Translations under genes and position numbers: made by a program | Shown here: positions 8,947-16,725 of the stretch, in pieces | Layout of the letters: every line of letters begins with the position of its first letter | Numbering within the stretch: position 1 is the first letter of the stretch | Notes under the pieces: generated by a model | Told to the model about the DNA's origin: nothing | Databases searched by the model: none | Seen by the model: the letters and a program-made list of their open reading frames with translations, nothing else | Assembly (NCBI GenBank): GCA_018670085.1 | Contig: JABHRS010000008.1 | Coordinates: 1-64,000, forward strand | Source of the DNA: an archaeon | Lineage (GTDB): Archaea; Nanobdellota; Nanobdellia; Woesearchaeales; GW2011-AR9 | DNA: 64,000 bases | Direction: 5' to 3'

Positions 8947-9019
8947 GCATCCGTGGCCAAGTGGTTAAGGCAGTCCCCTGCAGAGGGACGGGTCGAGAGT
9001 TCAAATCTCTCCGGGTGCT
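8947..9019 (+). tRNA. tRNA-Cys (anticodon GCA)
   Basis: 73 nt. Acceptor stem GCATCCG (8947-8953) pairs with CGGGTGC (9012-9018) with one T-G wobble. The anticodon stem GTCCC/GGGAC holds the loop CTGCAGA, anticodon GCA. The T arm GAGAG-TTCAAAT-CTCTC is regular. The discriminator base is T, the identity element for cysteine. No intron, CCA not encoded, T-run terminator after the gene. Confidence 0.95.
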
Positions 9020-9123
9020 CTCTTTTTTCCATTGTTTTTCTAAATTCTGTCAATAACTCGCGGACATCACTGGTGAATACATCAGCGGTATGCCTACTCT
9101 TTCTTGTACAGATTTATTCTTAC

Positions 9124-9147
9124 TGCCCCAGTGAATACAAAGGGGCA
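9124..9147 (+). repeat. 6-bp hairpin between tRNA-Cys and the NFACT gene
   Basis: TGCCCC (9124-9129) can pair with GGGGCA (9142-9147) across a 12-nt loop. The loop contains GTGAATACA, which also occurs about 60 nt upstream in this spacer. It is followed by an AT-rich stretch and the TATA box of the next gene. It could end a short RNA made from the tRNA-Cys promoter or be part of a small RNA. Function unknown. Confidence 0.4.
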
Positions 9148-9183
9148 ATAAATCTTTTAAAGTAGATGTTGTTCTTTATAATC

Positions 9184-10278
9184 ATGAAAAAGACACTCTC
9201 ATCCGTTGATCTAATTGCGCTTGTTTCAGAGTTCCAGATACTGACTCGTGCGAAGTTGCAACAGTTATACCACCCATCGAAAACAGAGTTTTGTTTACAT
9301 TTTCATATCCCTGGGAAAGGAAAGCAATATATGCGGATCATTGCAGGAAAAATGATTAACTTTGCAGATGAAAAACGTTCTTCTATAAACCCAAGTGGCC
9401 TTGCAATGTTGCTTCGTAAACACATTAGTGGTGCGATTGTAGAAAAGGTTTGGCAAAAAGATTCTGAGAGAATTGTGGTTTTTGATCTGGCAGTGCGAGA
9501 TAAAAAATTTCACCTGGTTGTGGAGCTATTTTCAAAAGGAAATTTGGTTCTTTGTGATAATGATTGGAAAATATTGGCATTGCAAAGTTGGCAATTGCGG
9601 CAAAGTGGAGCTGTAAAAATGAAACAAGAGTTCAAGTTTCCGGATTCGCGTGTTGATTGGAAAAATATCTCTGAAAGTGAGTTTAGTGATTTAATTGGAA
9701 AAAGTGAGAAAAAGAATTTGGCGACAGCGATTGCAACTGATATGGGTGTAGGTGGATTGTTTGCGGAGGAAATTTGTATCCGCTCTGGAATTGATAGTAA
9801 GAAACAAGTAACTGAAGTAGTTGTTGATGAAATTAAGAAACTTTATGCTTCTCTGATTGGATTGATTAAGGAATTGAGTGAAGCGAAAGGATTTGTTTAT
9901 GAGAAAGAAATTAGTCCGGTTAAAATATCTGTTCCACGGGTAGGAAAATTAGTTGAGGAAAAAGAATCGCTTAGTTTAGCACTTGATACTGTGAACCCAT
10001 TAGTTAAGATTTCACCTTATGATAAAAAAATAGCAAAGGTTGTAAATATTATTAAGAAACAAGAAGAAGCGATTGGGAACATTGATGATGCTATTGAAGC
10101 TAATTCACGCAAAGGAGATTTGGTTTATGAGAAATATGCTGATATCTCGAAATTGCAAGAAGTTGTTAAAACTATGAGCAAAACTAAGGACTGGGATGAG
10201 ATCAAAAAGGAACTTGAATCTTTGAAAAAAGTTATTTCTGTTGATTTGAAGAAGAAAACTGTTGTTTTGGATTTGTAG
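9184..10278 (+). CDS. NFACT-N protein (RqcH/Rqc2-like), short form without NFACT-R
   Basis: 364 aa. The N-terminal NFACT-N domain is clear (MKKTLSSVDLIALVSEF, NPSGLAMLLRKHI, RIVVFDL, HLVVELFSKGNLVLCD), followed by a helix-hairpin-helix part (about 185-215) and the coiled-coil/M region (about 255-360). The protein stops right after the strand KKKTVVLDL, where full-length archaeal RqcH continues into the NFACT-R RNA-binding domain; about half the usual length is missing and the downstream 98 nt does not encode it. Family role: binding peptidyl-tRNA on split large subunits in ribosome-associated quality control. The start at 9184, not the ATG at 9166, fits a TATA box (TTTTAAAG) 29 nt upstream, giving a leaderless message. 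Confidence 0.88.
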   Translation: MKKTLSSVDLIALVSEFQILTRAKLQQLYHPSKTEFCLHFHIPGKGKQYMRIIAGKMINFADEKRSSINPSGLAMLLRKHISGAIVEKVWQKDSERIVVFDLAVRDKKFHLVVELFSKGNLVLCDNDWKILALQSWQLRQSGAVKMKQEFKFPDSRVDWKNISESEFSDLIGKSEKKNLATAIATDMGVGGLFAEEICIRSGIDSKKQVTEVVVDEIKKLYASLIGLIKELSEAKGFVYEKEISPVKISVPRVGKLVEEKESLSLALDTVNPLVKISPYDKKIAKVVNIIKKQEEAIGNIDDAIEANSRKGDLVYEKYADISKLQEVVKTMSKTKDWDEIKKELESLKKVISVDLKKKTVVLDL

Positions 10279-10376
10279 ATAATCTCTTAGATTCTTGTAC
10301 TTTTGCGCCTATATTTTCAAGAACTATCTTTTTTACAATAGTAATGCTTTTAAGGCAGATTTCTGTTGATTGTTAG

Positions 10377-11588
10377 ATGGGGTGGAATAAAGGTGGTGTT
10401 ATACCTAGTCAGCTACTTAGAAGTATGATTGACTCAAAGAGAATTAGTTCTAAATTAAATTTATACCCACATGTTCAGCCAGCAAGTATTGACCTTCCTG
10501 TCGGAGAAGTAGCTTATGAAATGCAAGGAGTAGTTCTTCCACGAAAAGGAGAGAAGGTAGCTGATATCATTCAAAAATATCGAGTGCCACAAGTTAAAGC
10601 AATCGATTTGACTAAGGGTGCGATTTTAGAGAAAGGAGTAACATATTTAATTCGCAGCGCCGTTAGATTAAACTTAGACTCAGATATTAAAGTTGATGCA
10701 AGTCCAAAATCTTCTATTGGAAGAATTGATTTACATACCAGGACTGTAGTTGATGGCGGGCAATTATTTGACACTATCCCTGTTGGGTACGATGGATACA
10801 TCTATTTGTATATTGTGTCAAACAGTTTTAGAGTATATTTAGAATCAGGAATACCTGTCATGCAACTTCGTTTTAGGAGCGGAGAGGCGACACTAGATTA
10901 CCTAGAGACCAAGATGCTAGGGGAACTTCACGGTTTTGTCTTTGACAAAGCTGGATCCAACATTCCCCTATGCATCACTTCTCAATTACCAGGGGCATTG
11001 TTAACATTGGATTTACAAAGTTATGACATTGTTGGATGGTGGGCAAAACATACTCATCGGCCAGTTTTTATGAACAGGTTAGATAATCCAATTTCAGAAT
11101 TTTGGCAACCGATAGCTCGCCCTAAAAATGGGTCACTACATGTGCCTCATGGGCAGTTTGGAATTTATGTAACTAAAGAACATGTAGCATTCCCACCATT
11201 TGTTAAAAGTAGAGATAAAAATTCTAACGGACTTGAACCTGGTTTTAGTGGTGTTATGATGATTTATGACCCAACAGCCGGAGAATTTCGAGCGCATTAT
11301 GCAGGATTTTTTGATCCAGGGTTTGGATGTAGATTTTCAAAAGGAAAGGAAGATAAAAACTCTAAAGGATTTTTGTCTTGGAAGAAAAATGTAAAACGTA
11401 GAGGGAATGCAGGGGTACTTGAAATTCGAAGTTTTGAGAAAGATCGAATTTTGCGTGATGGTGATCCTATCTGTAGAATGGTTTATGAGAGATTACTGGA
11501 AGTACCGGATATCATCTATGGGATGGATGGACTTGGTTCTAATTATGGTGTCCAGAAAGGCGCAAAGCTTGCGAAGTTTTTTAAGTGA
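10377..11588 (+). CDS. dcd: 2'-deoxycytidine 5'-triphosphate deaminase, duplicated (two-domain) type
   Basis: 403 aa, about twice the 170-200 aa of a single-domain dCTP deaminase. The first half shows the DCD block SPKSSIGRIDLHTR with the conserved Ser-Ser-Gly-Arg and a dUTPase-like beta fold (VPLHVQPASIDLPVG-like region near residue 38). The second half (about 200-403) repeats the fold with its own strand pattern. This is the DCD_N/DCD_C (PF06559) form found mainly in bacteria such as Alphaproteobacteria. The enzyme deaminates dCTP to dUTP for thymidylate synthesis. A TATA-like CTTTTAAGG 30 nt before the ATG suggests leaderless transcription; the gene stands alone. Confidence 0.85.
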   Translation: MGWNKGGVIPSQLLRSMIDSKRISSKLNLYPHVQPASIDLPVGEVAYEMQGVVLPRKGEKVADIIQKYRVPQVKAIDLTKGAILEKGVTYLIRSAVRLNLDSDIKVDASPKSSIGRIDLHTRTVVDGGQLFDTIPVGYDGYIYLYIVSNSFRVYLESGIPVMQLRFRSGEATLDYLETKMLGELHGFVFDKAGSNIPLCITSQLPGALLTLDLQSYDIVGWWAKHTHRPVFMNRLDNPISEFWQPIARPKNGSLHVPHGQFGIYVTKEHVAFPPFVKSRDKNSNGLEPGFSGVMMIYDPTAGEFRAHYAGFFDPGFGCRFSKGKEDKNSKGFLSWKKNVKRRGNAGVLEIRSFEKDRILRDGDPICRMVYERLLEVPDIIYGMDGLGSNYGVQKGAKLAKFFK

Positions 11589-11654
11589 TTTTTCTTATTG
11601 TTTATCATTGAATTATAGAAAGCTTAAAATAGATTCTTAGTTGTTTTAATCATT

Positions 11655-12782
11655 ATGGCAGCAACAGTTACTCCATGGGAAGTTAAAGGAAAAATTGATT
11701 ATAATAAATTAATTAAAAATTTTGGATTAAAGCCACTCTCGAAATTGAAGCTTCCAAAAATATTCATGGACCATTATTTATTTCGCCGTAATTTAGTCTT
11801 CGCACATCGAGATTTTGATAAAATATTAGATGCAATCAAAAATAAAAAAGAATTTGCGATGATGACTGGACTTATGCCATCAGGAAAATTTCATTTTGGG
11901 CATAAAATGGTTGCAGATCAAGTGATTTTCTATCAAAAATTAGGTGCAAAGATTTACTTGAATGTAGCTGACATTGAAGCGTATAACTCTCGTAGTACAA
12001 ATTTAAAAGAATTACACAAAGTTGCAATAGAAGAATACCTAACGAACTATGTTGCACTTGGACTTGATTTAAACAAATGTGATTTTTATTTTCAATCAAA
12101 ACGTTCAATTGATGGAAATAAATCAAATGTGTATTACTCTCTTGCTAGTATGCTTGGCCGACATGTGACTGCAAATGAATTTAAATCAATATATGGTGCA
12201 GTTGATCCTGGAAAAATGGCGGCAGCACTTTTACAAGCAGCAGATATGTTGCATCCACAGTTATATCCATTTAGTAAGAAGGCAATTCCAGTTGTAGTCC
12301 CAGTTGGAGCTGACCAAGACCCACACTTAAGGCTGGCACGTGACTTGGCAAAGAGGTGTAAGTTATATAAATTTTCTACATTGAGTTCAACTAATCATAA
12401 ATTCATGTTTGGTTTGAAAGGTGCTAAGATGTCTTCATCTGATCCTAGTTCATACATTGCATTAACCGATGATCCTAAAGACGCTGCTAAAAAAATAAAA
12501 AAATATGCTTTTAGTGGAGGGAAAGCCACACTCGAAGAACATCGTAAAAAAGGTGGCAATCCAGATATTGATGTGTCTTTCCAGATGTTAAAATTTGGAA
12601 TGGAAACCGATGATGAAAAATTGCAACAAATTTATGATAATTACAAATCTGGAAAATTACTTAGTGGTGAGATGAAACAAATTTTAGTTGAAAAAATTGT
12701 TACTTTTTTAACTGAACATCAGAAGAAAAGAACTAAAGCAAAAATTCATGTTACTAAATTTTTGAAACAAAATGGTCTGTAA
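11655..12782 (+). CDS. trpS: tryptophanyl-tRNA synthetase (archaeal/eukaryotic type)
   Basis: 375 aa. Class I synthetase: HIGH-like motif SGKFHFGH (about 76-83) and KMSSS motif GAKMSSSDPSS near residue 258. The segments YLNVADIEAYNSR and VPVGADQDPHLRLARDLAKR are typical of archaeal/eukaryotic TrpRS. It charges tRNA-Trp in the cytosol. The length equals that of other archaeal enzymes. TATA-like GCTTAAAATAG lies about 30 nt before the ATG, so it is probably leaderless and monocistronic. A T-rich tail follows the stop. Confidence 0.95.
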   Translation: MAATVTPWEVKGKIDYNKLIKNFGLKPLSKLKLPKIFMDHYLFRRNLVFAHRDFDKILDAIKNKKEFAMMTGLMPSGKFHFGHKMVADQVIFYQKLGAKIYLNVADIEAYNSRSTNLKELHKVAIEEYLTNYVALGLDLNKCDFYFQSKRSIDGNKSNVYYSLASMLGRHVTANEFKSIYGAVDPGKMAAALLQAADMLHPQLYPFSKKAIPVVVPVGADQDPHLRLARDLAKRCKLYKFSTLSSTNHKFMFGLKGAKMSSSDPSSYIALTDDPKDAAKKIKKYAFSGGKATLEEHRKKGGNPDIDVSFQMLKFGMETDDEKLQQIYDNYKSGKLLSGEMKQILVEKIVTFLTEHQKKRTKAKIHVTKFLKQNGL

Positions 12783-12994
12783 TTTTTTTAATTTTAATTT
12801 TTTGTTAAATGTAATTCTTTTTCTAAATTGTTTTTAAATTATAATTAATTTTTTTTTTTTTTCGAATAAAGTCTTTTTTTTGTCATAAAAGAGGTGGTTT
12901 TTCAGTAACACTTATAAGCAAAAGTGTATTATAAAATATTAACTCAATTATTAAAGAGAAATTAATTTTGCAACAAATATTGTTGGTAAGTTAG

Positions 12995-13195
12995 ATGGCA
13001 AAAAAAAAAAGTGATGGAAGATGGCATGCAGTGCCACTTAGTGGATCATTTATGGTAACATCAATTCTAGGTTTTATTATTTCAGGGTATTGGGTTTACC
13101 CTCAAAGTTTGAGATATGGATTTAGCTTTATGTTAATTTTTGCATTAATGTTTGTAGCATCATTAGTTAGTATGACTAAAGCACCAATAAAATGA
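12995..13195 (+). CDS. small two-helix membrane protein of unknown function
   Basis: 66 aa with a basic N-terminus (AKKKSDGRWHA) and two hydrophobic helices (about 15-34 and 41-60) joined by a short loop WVYPQSLRYG. N-terminus likely cytosolic by the positive-inside rule. Not recognised. Preceded by a 210-nt AT-rich spacer with a CTTATAAGC TATA-like site near 12912 and a lone GAGGTGG at about 12890 that precedes no start codon. Confidence 0.65.
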   Translation: MAKKKSDGRWHAVPLSGSFMVTSILGFIISGYWVYPQSLRYGFSFMLIFALMFVASLVSMTKAPIK

Positions 13196-13351
13196 TTGAT
13201 GGTAAAGTTTTATTGGGTAAATATTAGAAGAGAGAAAAAAGAGATTGTTTTCGAAGGGAAAAATACAATAAAAATCTTAATAGATTTTTAAGCATTTTTC
13301 AAACAGTTGTTTGGAAAAATGAACCCCAGAGGAAAAGAGGTGGAATGGAAT

Positions 13352-13855
13352 ATGGCAGCTCGTAAGAAAGTTACAAGGAAAAGAAAGGCTTCAACACAAA
13401 AATCTGCAATAAGTGGAAAATCTGTGTTAAGGTGGGAATTTCCAGCAAGCGAGCTGCATATTCTTCGCATTGAAATGTTTGCATTAATTGCTTTTGGTAT
13501 TTTTGTTTTTTGGTATATGTACAATCAATTTGAAAGACAATTATTTGGTGGAATCATGAGTGTAATTCTTTTTGTATCATTATATTTTGTAATTTCTGCT
13601 ATTGTAAAGAGGATTCATAATGTTGAAGAAAAATATCATTTGACTAACACTCATTTAGAAATAACACGACATGTGAATGGTAAGAAGGTAGCTGTAGAGA
13701 AAGTTAGTCTGTCAAATGTTGCATTACATGCTTTTGATCATTTCTTTTTAGGGGCTTATGTAGTTTCTAAAGGAAAGAGGCATGCTATGTTCTTTAATAA
13801 TGAAGCTGAGAGCCGAGCTGTACATCGACACATTAAGAGAAAGAGTAAAGCTTAG
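13352..13855 (+). CDS. membrane protein with bacterial-PH-like domain
   Basis: 167 aa from the chosen ATG. A very basic N-terminus (AARKKVTRKRKAS) is followed by two membrane helices (about 48-68 and 72-92) and a C-terminal domain with the pattern EEKYHLTNTHLEITRHVNGKK...VSLSNVALHAFDHF, reminiscent of the bPH2/YdbT domain (YxLTxxRl.i..). The domain role is uncertain. The start at 13352 is chosen because GAGGTGG lies 8 nt before it; longer in-frame starts (13307 TTG, 13319 ATG) lie upstream of this ribosome-binding site. Follows the other small membrane protein by about 150 nt and may share its transcript. Confidence 0.7.
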   Translation: MAARKKVTRKRKASTQKSAISGKSVLRWEFPASELHILRIEMFALIAFGIFVFWYMYNQFERQLFGGIMSVILFVSLYFVISAIVKRIHNVEEKYHLTNTHLEITRHVNGKKVAVEKVSLSNVALHAFDHFFLGAYVVSKGKRHAMFFNNEAESRAVHRHIKRKSKA

Positions 13856-14076
13856 TTATTTTTTTGTTTATTCTTTTTTATTGGTTCTAGATAGTTTAAT
13901 TTTAGATAATTAGATTATAACTTTTCGAAATCAAGATTCAATCATAACTTGATTCTTTATTCGTTTATTTAGAAGAAGAAGGATATTTTTCTGTTGATTA
14001 ACTATCATTATTATGAATAATATTTTGTTAGAAAATAAAAGTAAAGAAAAAGAGTAAAAAATAAAGAAAAATTAAA

Positions 14077-14184
14077 TTAAGCAGCAGGTGGGAACATAAC
14101 ACTCAGTTCTTCACTGCGTTTACAAATAAGTTGATAATTTACAAAGTCCTGATAGAACTTCTCATATAACCTATTAATTTGCAT
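14077..14184 (-). CDS. 35-aa microprotein downstream of the PRC-barrel gene
   Basis: A 35-codon frame (starts MQINRLYEKFYQDF, ends MFPPAA) begins 5 nt after the stop of the PRC-barrel gene. The sequence GGGGAG, at the end of that gene, sits 8 nt before its ATG and is a good ribosome-binding site, which supports translation. The amphipathic, aromatic-rich first half could be a helix that binds a partner. No family is recognised. The stretch 13856-14076 beyond it holds no other gene. Confidence 0.55.
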   Translation of the reverse strand: MQINRLYEKFYQDFVNYQLICKRSEELSVMFPPAA

Positions 14185-14189
14185 TTGTT

Positions 14190-14465
14190 TTACTCCCCAG
14201 ATACTGAGTCTGATGATCCGCCAGGAACAGCAGTTTTGGATATAATTAAAATGTCTCCAACAGCTTTTACAAGTTGATGTGGGACAATTACTCCTTTAGC
14301 GCTTCCAAGAACTCGGCTCAAAAAAGAGTTTTTAGTAGATCTAATTTTCCAACCAAATACTTTATTTGCAGTCATAATACTGTCTTCAACGTCGCCAAAA
14401 TATTCTCCTGCGTCTGTAAAGACCTTTAAATCGTAAGTTTGTGATATTTTTTTCATCTTTAGCAT
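14190..14465 (-). CDS. PRC-barrel domain protein
   Basis: 91 aa. The sequence (KVFTDAGEYFGDVEDSIM...GWKIRST...GAKGVIVPHQLVKAVGDILIIS-like arrangement) is the PRC-barrel fold: a small six-strand beta barrel also seen in RimM and photosynthetic reaction centre H subunits. Archaeal stand-alone PRC-barrel proteins are linked to cell division (CdpB family in haloarchaea) or RNA metabolism, but which applies here is unknown. GAGGTGG lies 4-5 nt before the first ATG and 13 nt before a second in-frame ATG, so either could be used. TATA box CTATTTAAAG lies about 40 nt upstream on the minus strand. Confidence 0.85.
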   Translation of the reverse strand: MLKMKKISQTYDLKVFTDAGEYFGDVEDSIMTANKVFGWKIRSTKNSFLSRVLGSAKGVIVPHQLVKAVGDILIISKTAVPGGSSDSVSGE

Positions 14466-14606
14466 AAGTCCACCTCTGTTGGATTAAAACTGTATTGAGA
14501 CTTTAAATAGTTTTCTGTGCTAGAATTTACTGTTTTATTCGATATTAAGGCATTTTGGGGCTTAAAAATCCAAAAGTTATTAACCAATGCTGATTTTTGC
14601 TAGGTT

Positions 14607-15371
14607 ATGGTAATCAGATTGCTTGGAACTTCACACATTTCTTCGAAAAGTGTTCAGGCAATTCGTTCTGAAATAAAAGAGAATAAACCAGATATTGTAG
14701 CGGTTGAACTTGACATTGGTCGGGCGCAAACTCTTCAAGCAAAAAATGTAAAAAAGGAAATTCCTTGGCAAATGCTACCTAAAGTTGGTGTTTTTGGGTT
14801 TATGTTTGTAATCATGGGGAGATTTGTGCAAGAACATTTGGGTAAAATTGTCGGAGTGGAACCTGGGTCTGAGATGAAAGAAGCTTTGATACTTGCTGCC
14901 AGGTCTAAATCCCGGATTGCACTTATTGATCGACCAATTCAATTAACACTGAGGTCTTTTTCACAGCAATTTTCTTTTCGTGAAAAAATGCTGATGGTCT
15001 GGGATGTAATCTCAGCGCCGTTTATGGGAAAAAAGCGAATGAAAGAGATGGGGCTTACCAGTTTTGATATTACAGGCGTTCCATCTGAAGACGTGATCTT
15101 GAATTTGACTGGACATTTGAAGAACAGGTATCCTGGGATGTATAAAGCTTTGATCTCCGAGAGAGATGTTTACATGTCAAAATCTTTGATGCATATTTTG
15201 TCTAAAGAGAAAAAGGAGCGAGAAACAATGGCTGCAGTAAATGAGGTGGGCCCTGAATCTTCTGAACCAATTGAAGTTAAGATTTTGGCAGTTGTTGGGG
15301 CTGGACATTTAGATGGGATGAAGAAGTATTTGTCGAAGCGCGGTGTAGAGTTTGAAGTTGTGGAGTATTGA
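14607..15371 (+). CDS. TraB-family protein
   Basis: 254 aa. N-terminal LLGTSHISSKSV with the conserved GTSH, then VAVELDIGR, and C-terminal VVGAGHLDGM are the three signature regions of the TraB/PrgY family. Bacterial TraB shuts down peptide pheromone; archaeal and eukaryotic (TRABD) members are thought to be membrane-associated metallo-hydrolases. A hydrophobic stretch near 57-75 (MLPKVGVFGFMFVIMG) could contact membrane. Shorter than the usual about 390-aa archaeal form, which has C-terminal membrane helices; this copy ends before them. It lies 40 nt before the RNase P RNA gene. Confidence 0.85.
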   Translation: MVIRLLGTSHISSKSVQAIRSEIKENKPDIVAVELDIGRAQTLQAKNVKKEIPWQMLPKVGVFGFMFVIMGRFVQEHLGKIVGVEPGSEMKEALILAARSKSRIALIDRPIQLTLRSFSQQFSFREKMLMVWDVISAPFMGKKRMKEMGLTSFDITGVPSEDVILNLTGHLKNRYPGMYKALISERDVYMSKSLMHILSKEKKERETMAAVNEVGPESSEPIEVKILAVVGAGHLDGMKKYLSKRGVEFEVVEY

Positions 15372-15380
15372 GTGTGAAGA

Positions 15381-15389
15381 TTTTTAAAG
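15381..15389 (+). promoter_or_regulatory. TATA box of the RNase P RNA gene
   Basis: TTTTTAAAG lies 22-30 nt before the first paired base of the RNase P RNA (15411), the distance expected between an archaeal TATA box and the transcription start. Confidence 0.6.
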
Positions 15390-15410
15390 TTGCTTGCTTC
15401 TTTTGAACTT

Positions 15411-15800
15411 GTAGTTACACTAGTGGAGCTGACGGTGATTTATTTCGCTGAGGAAGGTCCGCCCACCGTAAATGAGCCTTATTCATCACTTGTGGTGTCT
15501 GAGAAGGGGAAACTCTTGGCTCTGGCACAGAAACGACACGTCCTATAATATGGTACTCAAAAATCATAGATTTTTGGGACCTAGAAAATCTTTGATTTTC
15601 TAAGGTATGATAGATGCGAAGCTTTGCGTGAGTAAAGTTAGAACTAACCTCTTGACTTTGATTGTAGGGATCGATGAAACGTGCGAAACCGCTCTGGTGC
15701 AAGTCGTTTGACGCTAAGTCGAATGCTCCTCTCAGTTATCGATGTTTTGCTTTGGCAGAATGTTTTGGACTGGACAGAAGGTGGCCTATTGTGTGACTAC
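15411..15800 (+). ncRNA. rnpB: RNase P RNA (archaeal type)
   Basis: About 390 nt. The ends form a 10-bp helix P1: GTAGTTACAC (15411-15420) with GTGTGACTAC (15791-15800). Universal blocks are in order: GAGGAAGGTCCGCC (15450-15463), CAGAAACGACACG (about 15528-15540), GTGCGAAACC (about 15680-15690) and ACAGAAGGTGGCC (15774-15786). CCGCC and GGTGG from the first and last blocks pair as helix P4, the catalytic core. Two AU-rich hairpins in the middle (CAAAAATC/GATTTTTG and TAGAAAATC/GATTTTCTA) are variable stems. The RNA processes tRNA 5' ends; its protein subunit Rpp29 is encoded at 38733 in this window. A T7 run follows at once as terminator. Confidence 0.93.
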
Positions 15801-15810
15801 GTTTTTTTAA
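15801..15810 (+). terminator. T-run terminator of RNase P RNA
   Basis: A run of seven T residues starts directly after the P1 helix ends. Archaeal RNA polymerase terminates at such T-runs without a hairpin. Confidence 0.6.
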
Positions 15811-15869
15811 TTTTTATTCTTCTCTTTTTTTTATTTCTAATGTTAATTAATCTCAATCCCAGTACTAGA

Positions 15870-16544
15870 TTATTTGAAATTCATAAAATCCATCGGAGAA
15901 CCTGTTTCTTCAGAATTACTGGTAGTAGCTGCGGTTGGACTTGTGCTTGAAGCAAATGGGTCACTTACACTAGCTGAAGAATTGTCATCAAAACCCATCT
16001 TTTGATACTCGTGATCATTATTCATTTGGCTTGTTTTGTTTGGCAATAATTTTTTGATAAGATAAAATATTAAAATTGTAATTAATAAGATAATGATTAA
16101 ATCTATGATCACCCAAATACTCAGATCTAAAACCCCATGCATCCAAAGAATTGAAACAGCCGAAAGATAGTAAGTTAAATGTGGTGAAGCTGCTAAAAAT
16201 GCATATTTGTCTTTAATTTTGTGCGTGAAAACTAAATAGATAATTAATATTGAATAAGAAATTGCTAAAAATAAAACAGAAAATCTTAACCAAAATAGTT
16301 CTAATCCTTTTTCAAATAATACTCTCATTCCTTCAATATTAACCCAAGCAAAAGAGAAAGAGTTACCAAGAGCAGTATTCCAACCCATAGATTCTGATTT
16401 GTAAATTCCAAAATAAAATTCTAGAGTAAACCAAAGCGCAAGAATCGGAAAGAGATACCACCAAATTTCTATATTTTGAAAGGGAGCTTTAACAATATGA
16501 AAAAAAGCTTCTGACATGTTGCTGATAACTGTTGAAAAATCCAT
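15870..16544 (-). CDS. multi-span membrane protein of unknown function
   Basis: 224 aa. About four to five membrane helices (roughly 28-46, 85-107, 120-140, 143-165), then a low-complexity polar C-terminus of about 55 residues rich in Ser, Thr, Ala, Asn and Asp that should be cytosolic. Aromatic residues border the helices (WWYLF, FWLRF). It resembles in layout archaeal hypothetical membrane proteins but no family can be named. Transcribed from the shared 180-nt region with the divergent MinD-like gene. Confidence 0.75.
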   Translation of the reverse strand: MDFSTVISNMSEAFFHIVKAPFQNIEIWWYLFPILALWFTLEFYFGIYKSESMGWNTALGNSFSFAWVNIEGMRVLFEKGLELFWLRFSVLFLAISYSILIIYLVFTHKIKDKYAFLAASPHLTYYLSAVSILWMHGVLDLSIWVIIDLIIILLITILIFYLIKKLLPNKTSQMNNDHEYQKMGFDDNSSASVSDPFASSTSPTAATTSNSEETGSPMDFMNFK

Positions 16545-16725
16545 CCTTGATCTTGATAAACCATTTTTGCTATAAAAGAGTGTTGATTTTTAATGGTGAT
16601 TTATCTAATTTATAATTAAAAGTTTTTCAAAAATTGAATGTTTTTTTAAGATTAAAAGGTACTCGTCAAGCAAATCTTTCTGGGACCAAAAGGTTTAAGT
16701 TCTCTAAGTTGCTTTGTATTAGTGG

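Noticed and set aside
8953-9165. A 70-codon frame over tRNA-Cys
   Set aside because: It translates the tRNA gene and its spacer; the tRNA structure explains the sequence.
10279-10376. Missing NFACT-R part of the gene due to a frameshift
   Set aside because: None of the three forward frames after 10278 shows NFACT-R-like sequence before the next gene's promoter.
15415-15950. Frames on both strands over the RNase P RNA (15415-15702 minus, 15681-15950 plus)
   Set aside because: The region is a structured RNA with all RNase P blocks and a P1 helix; the frames are chance.
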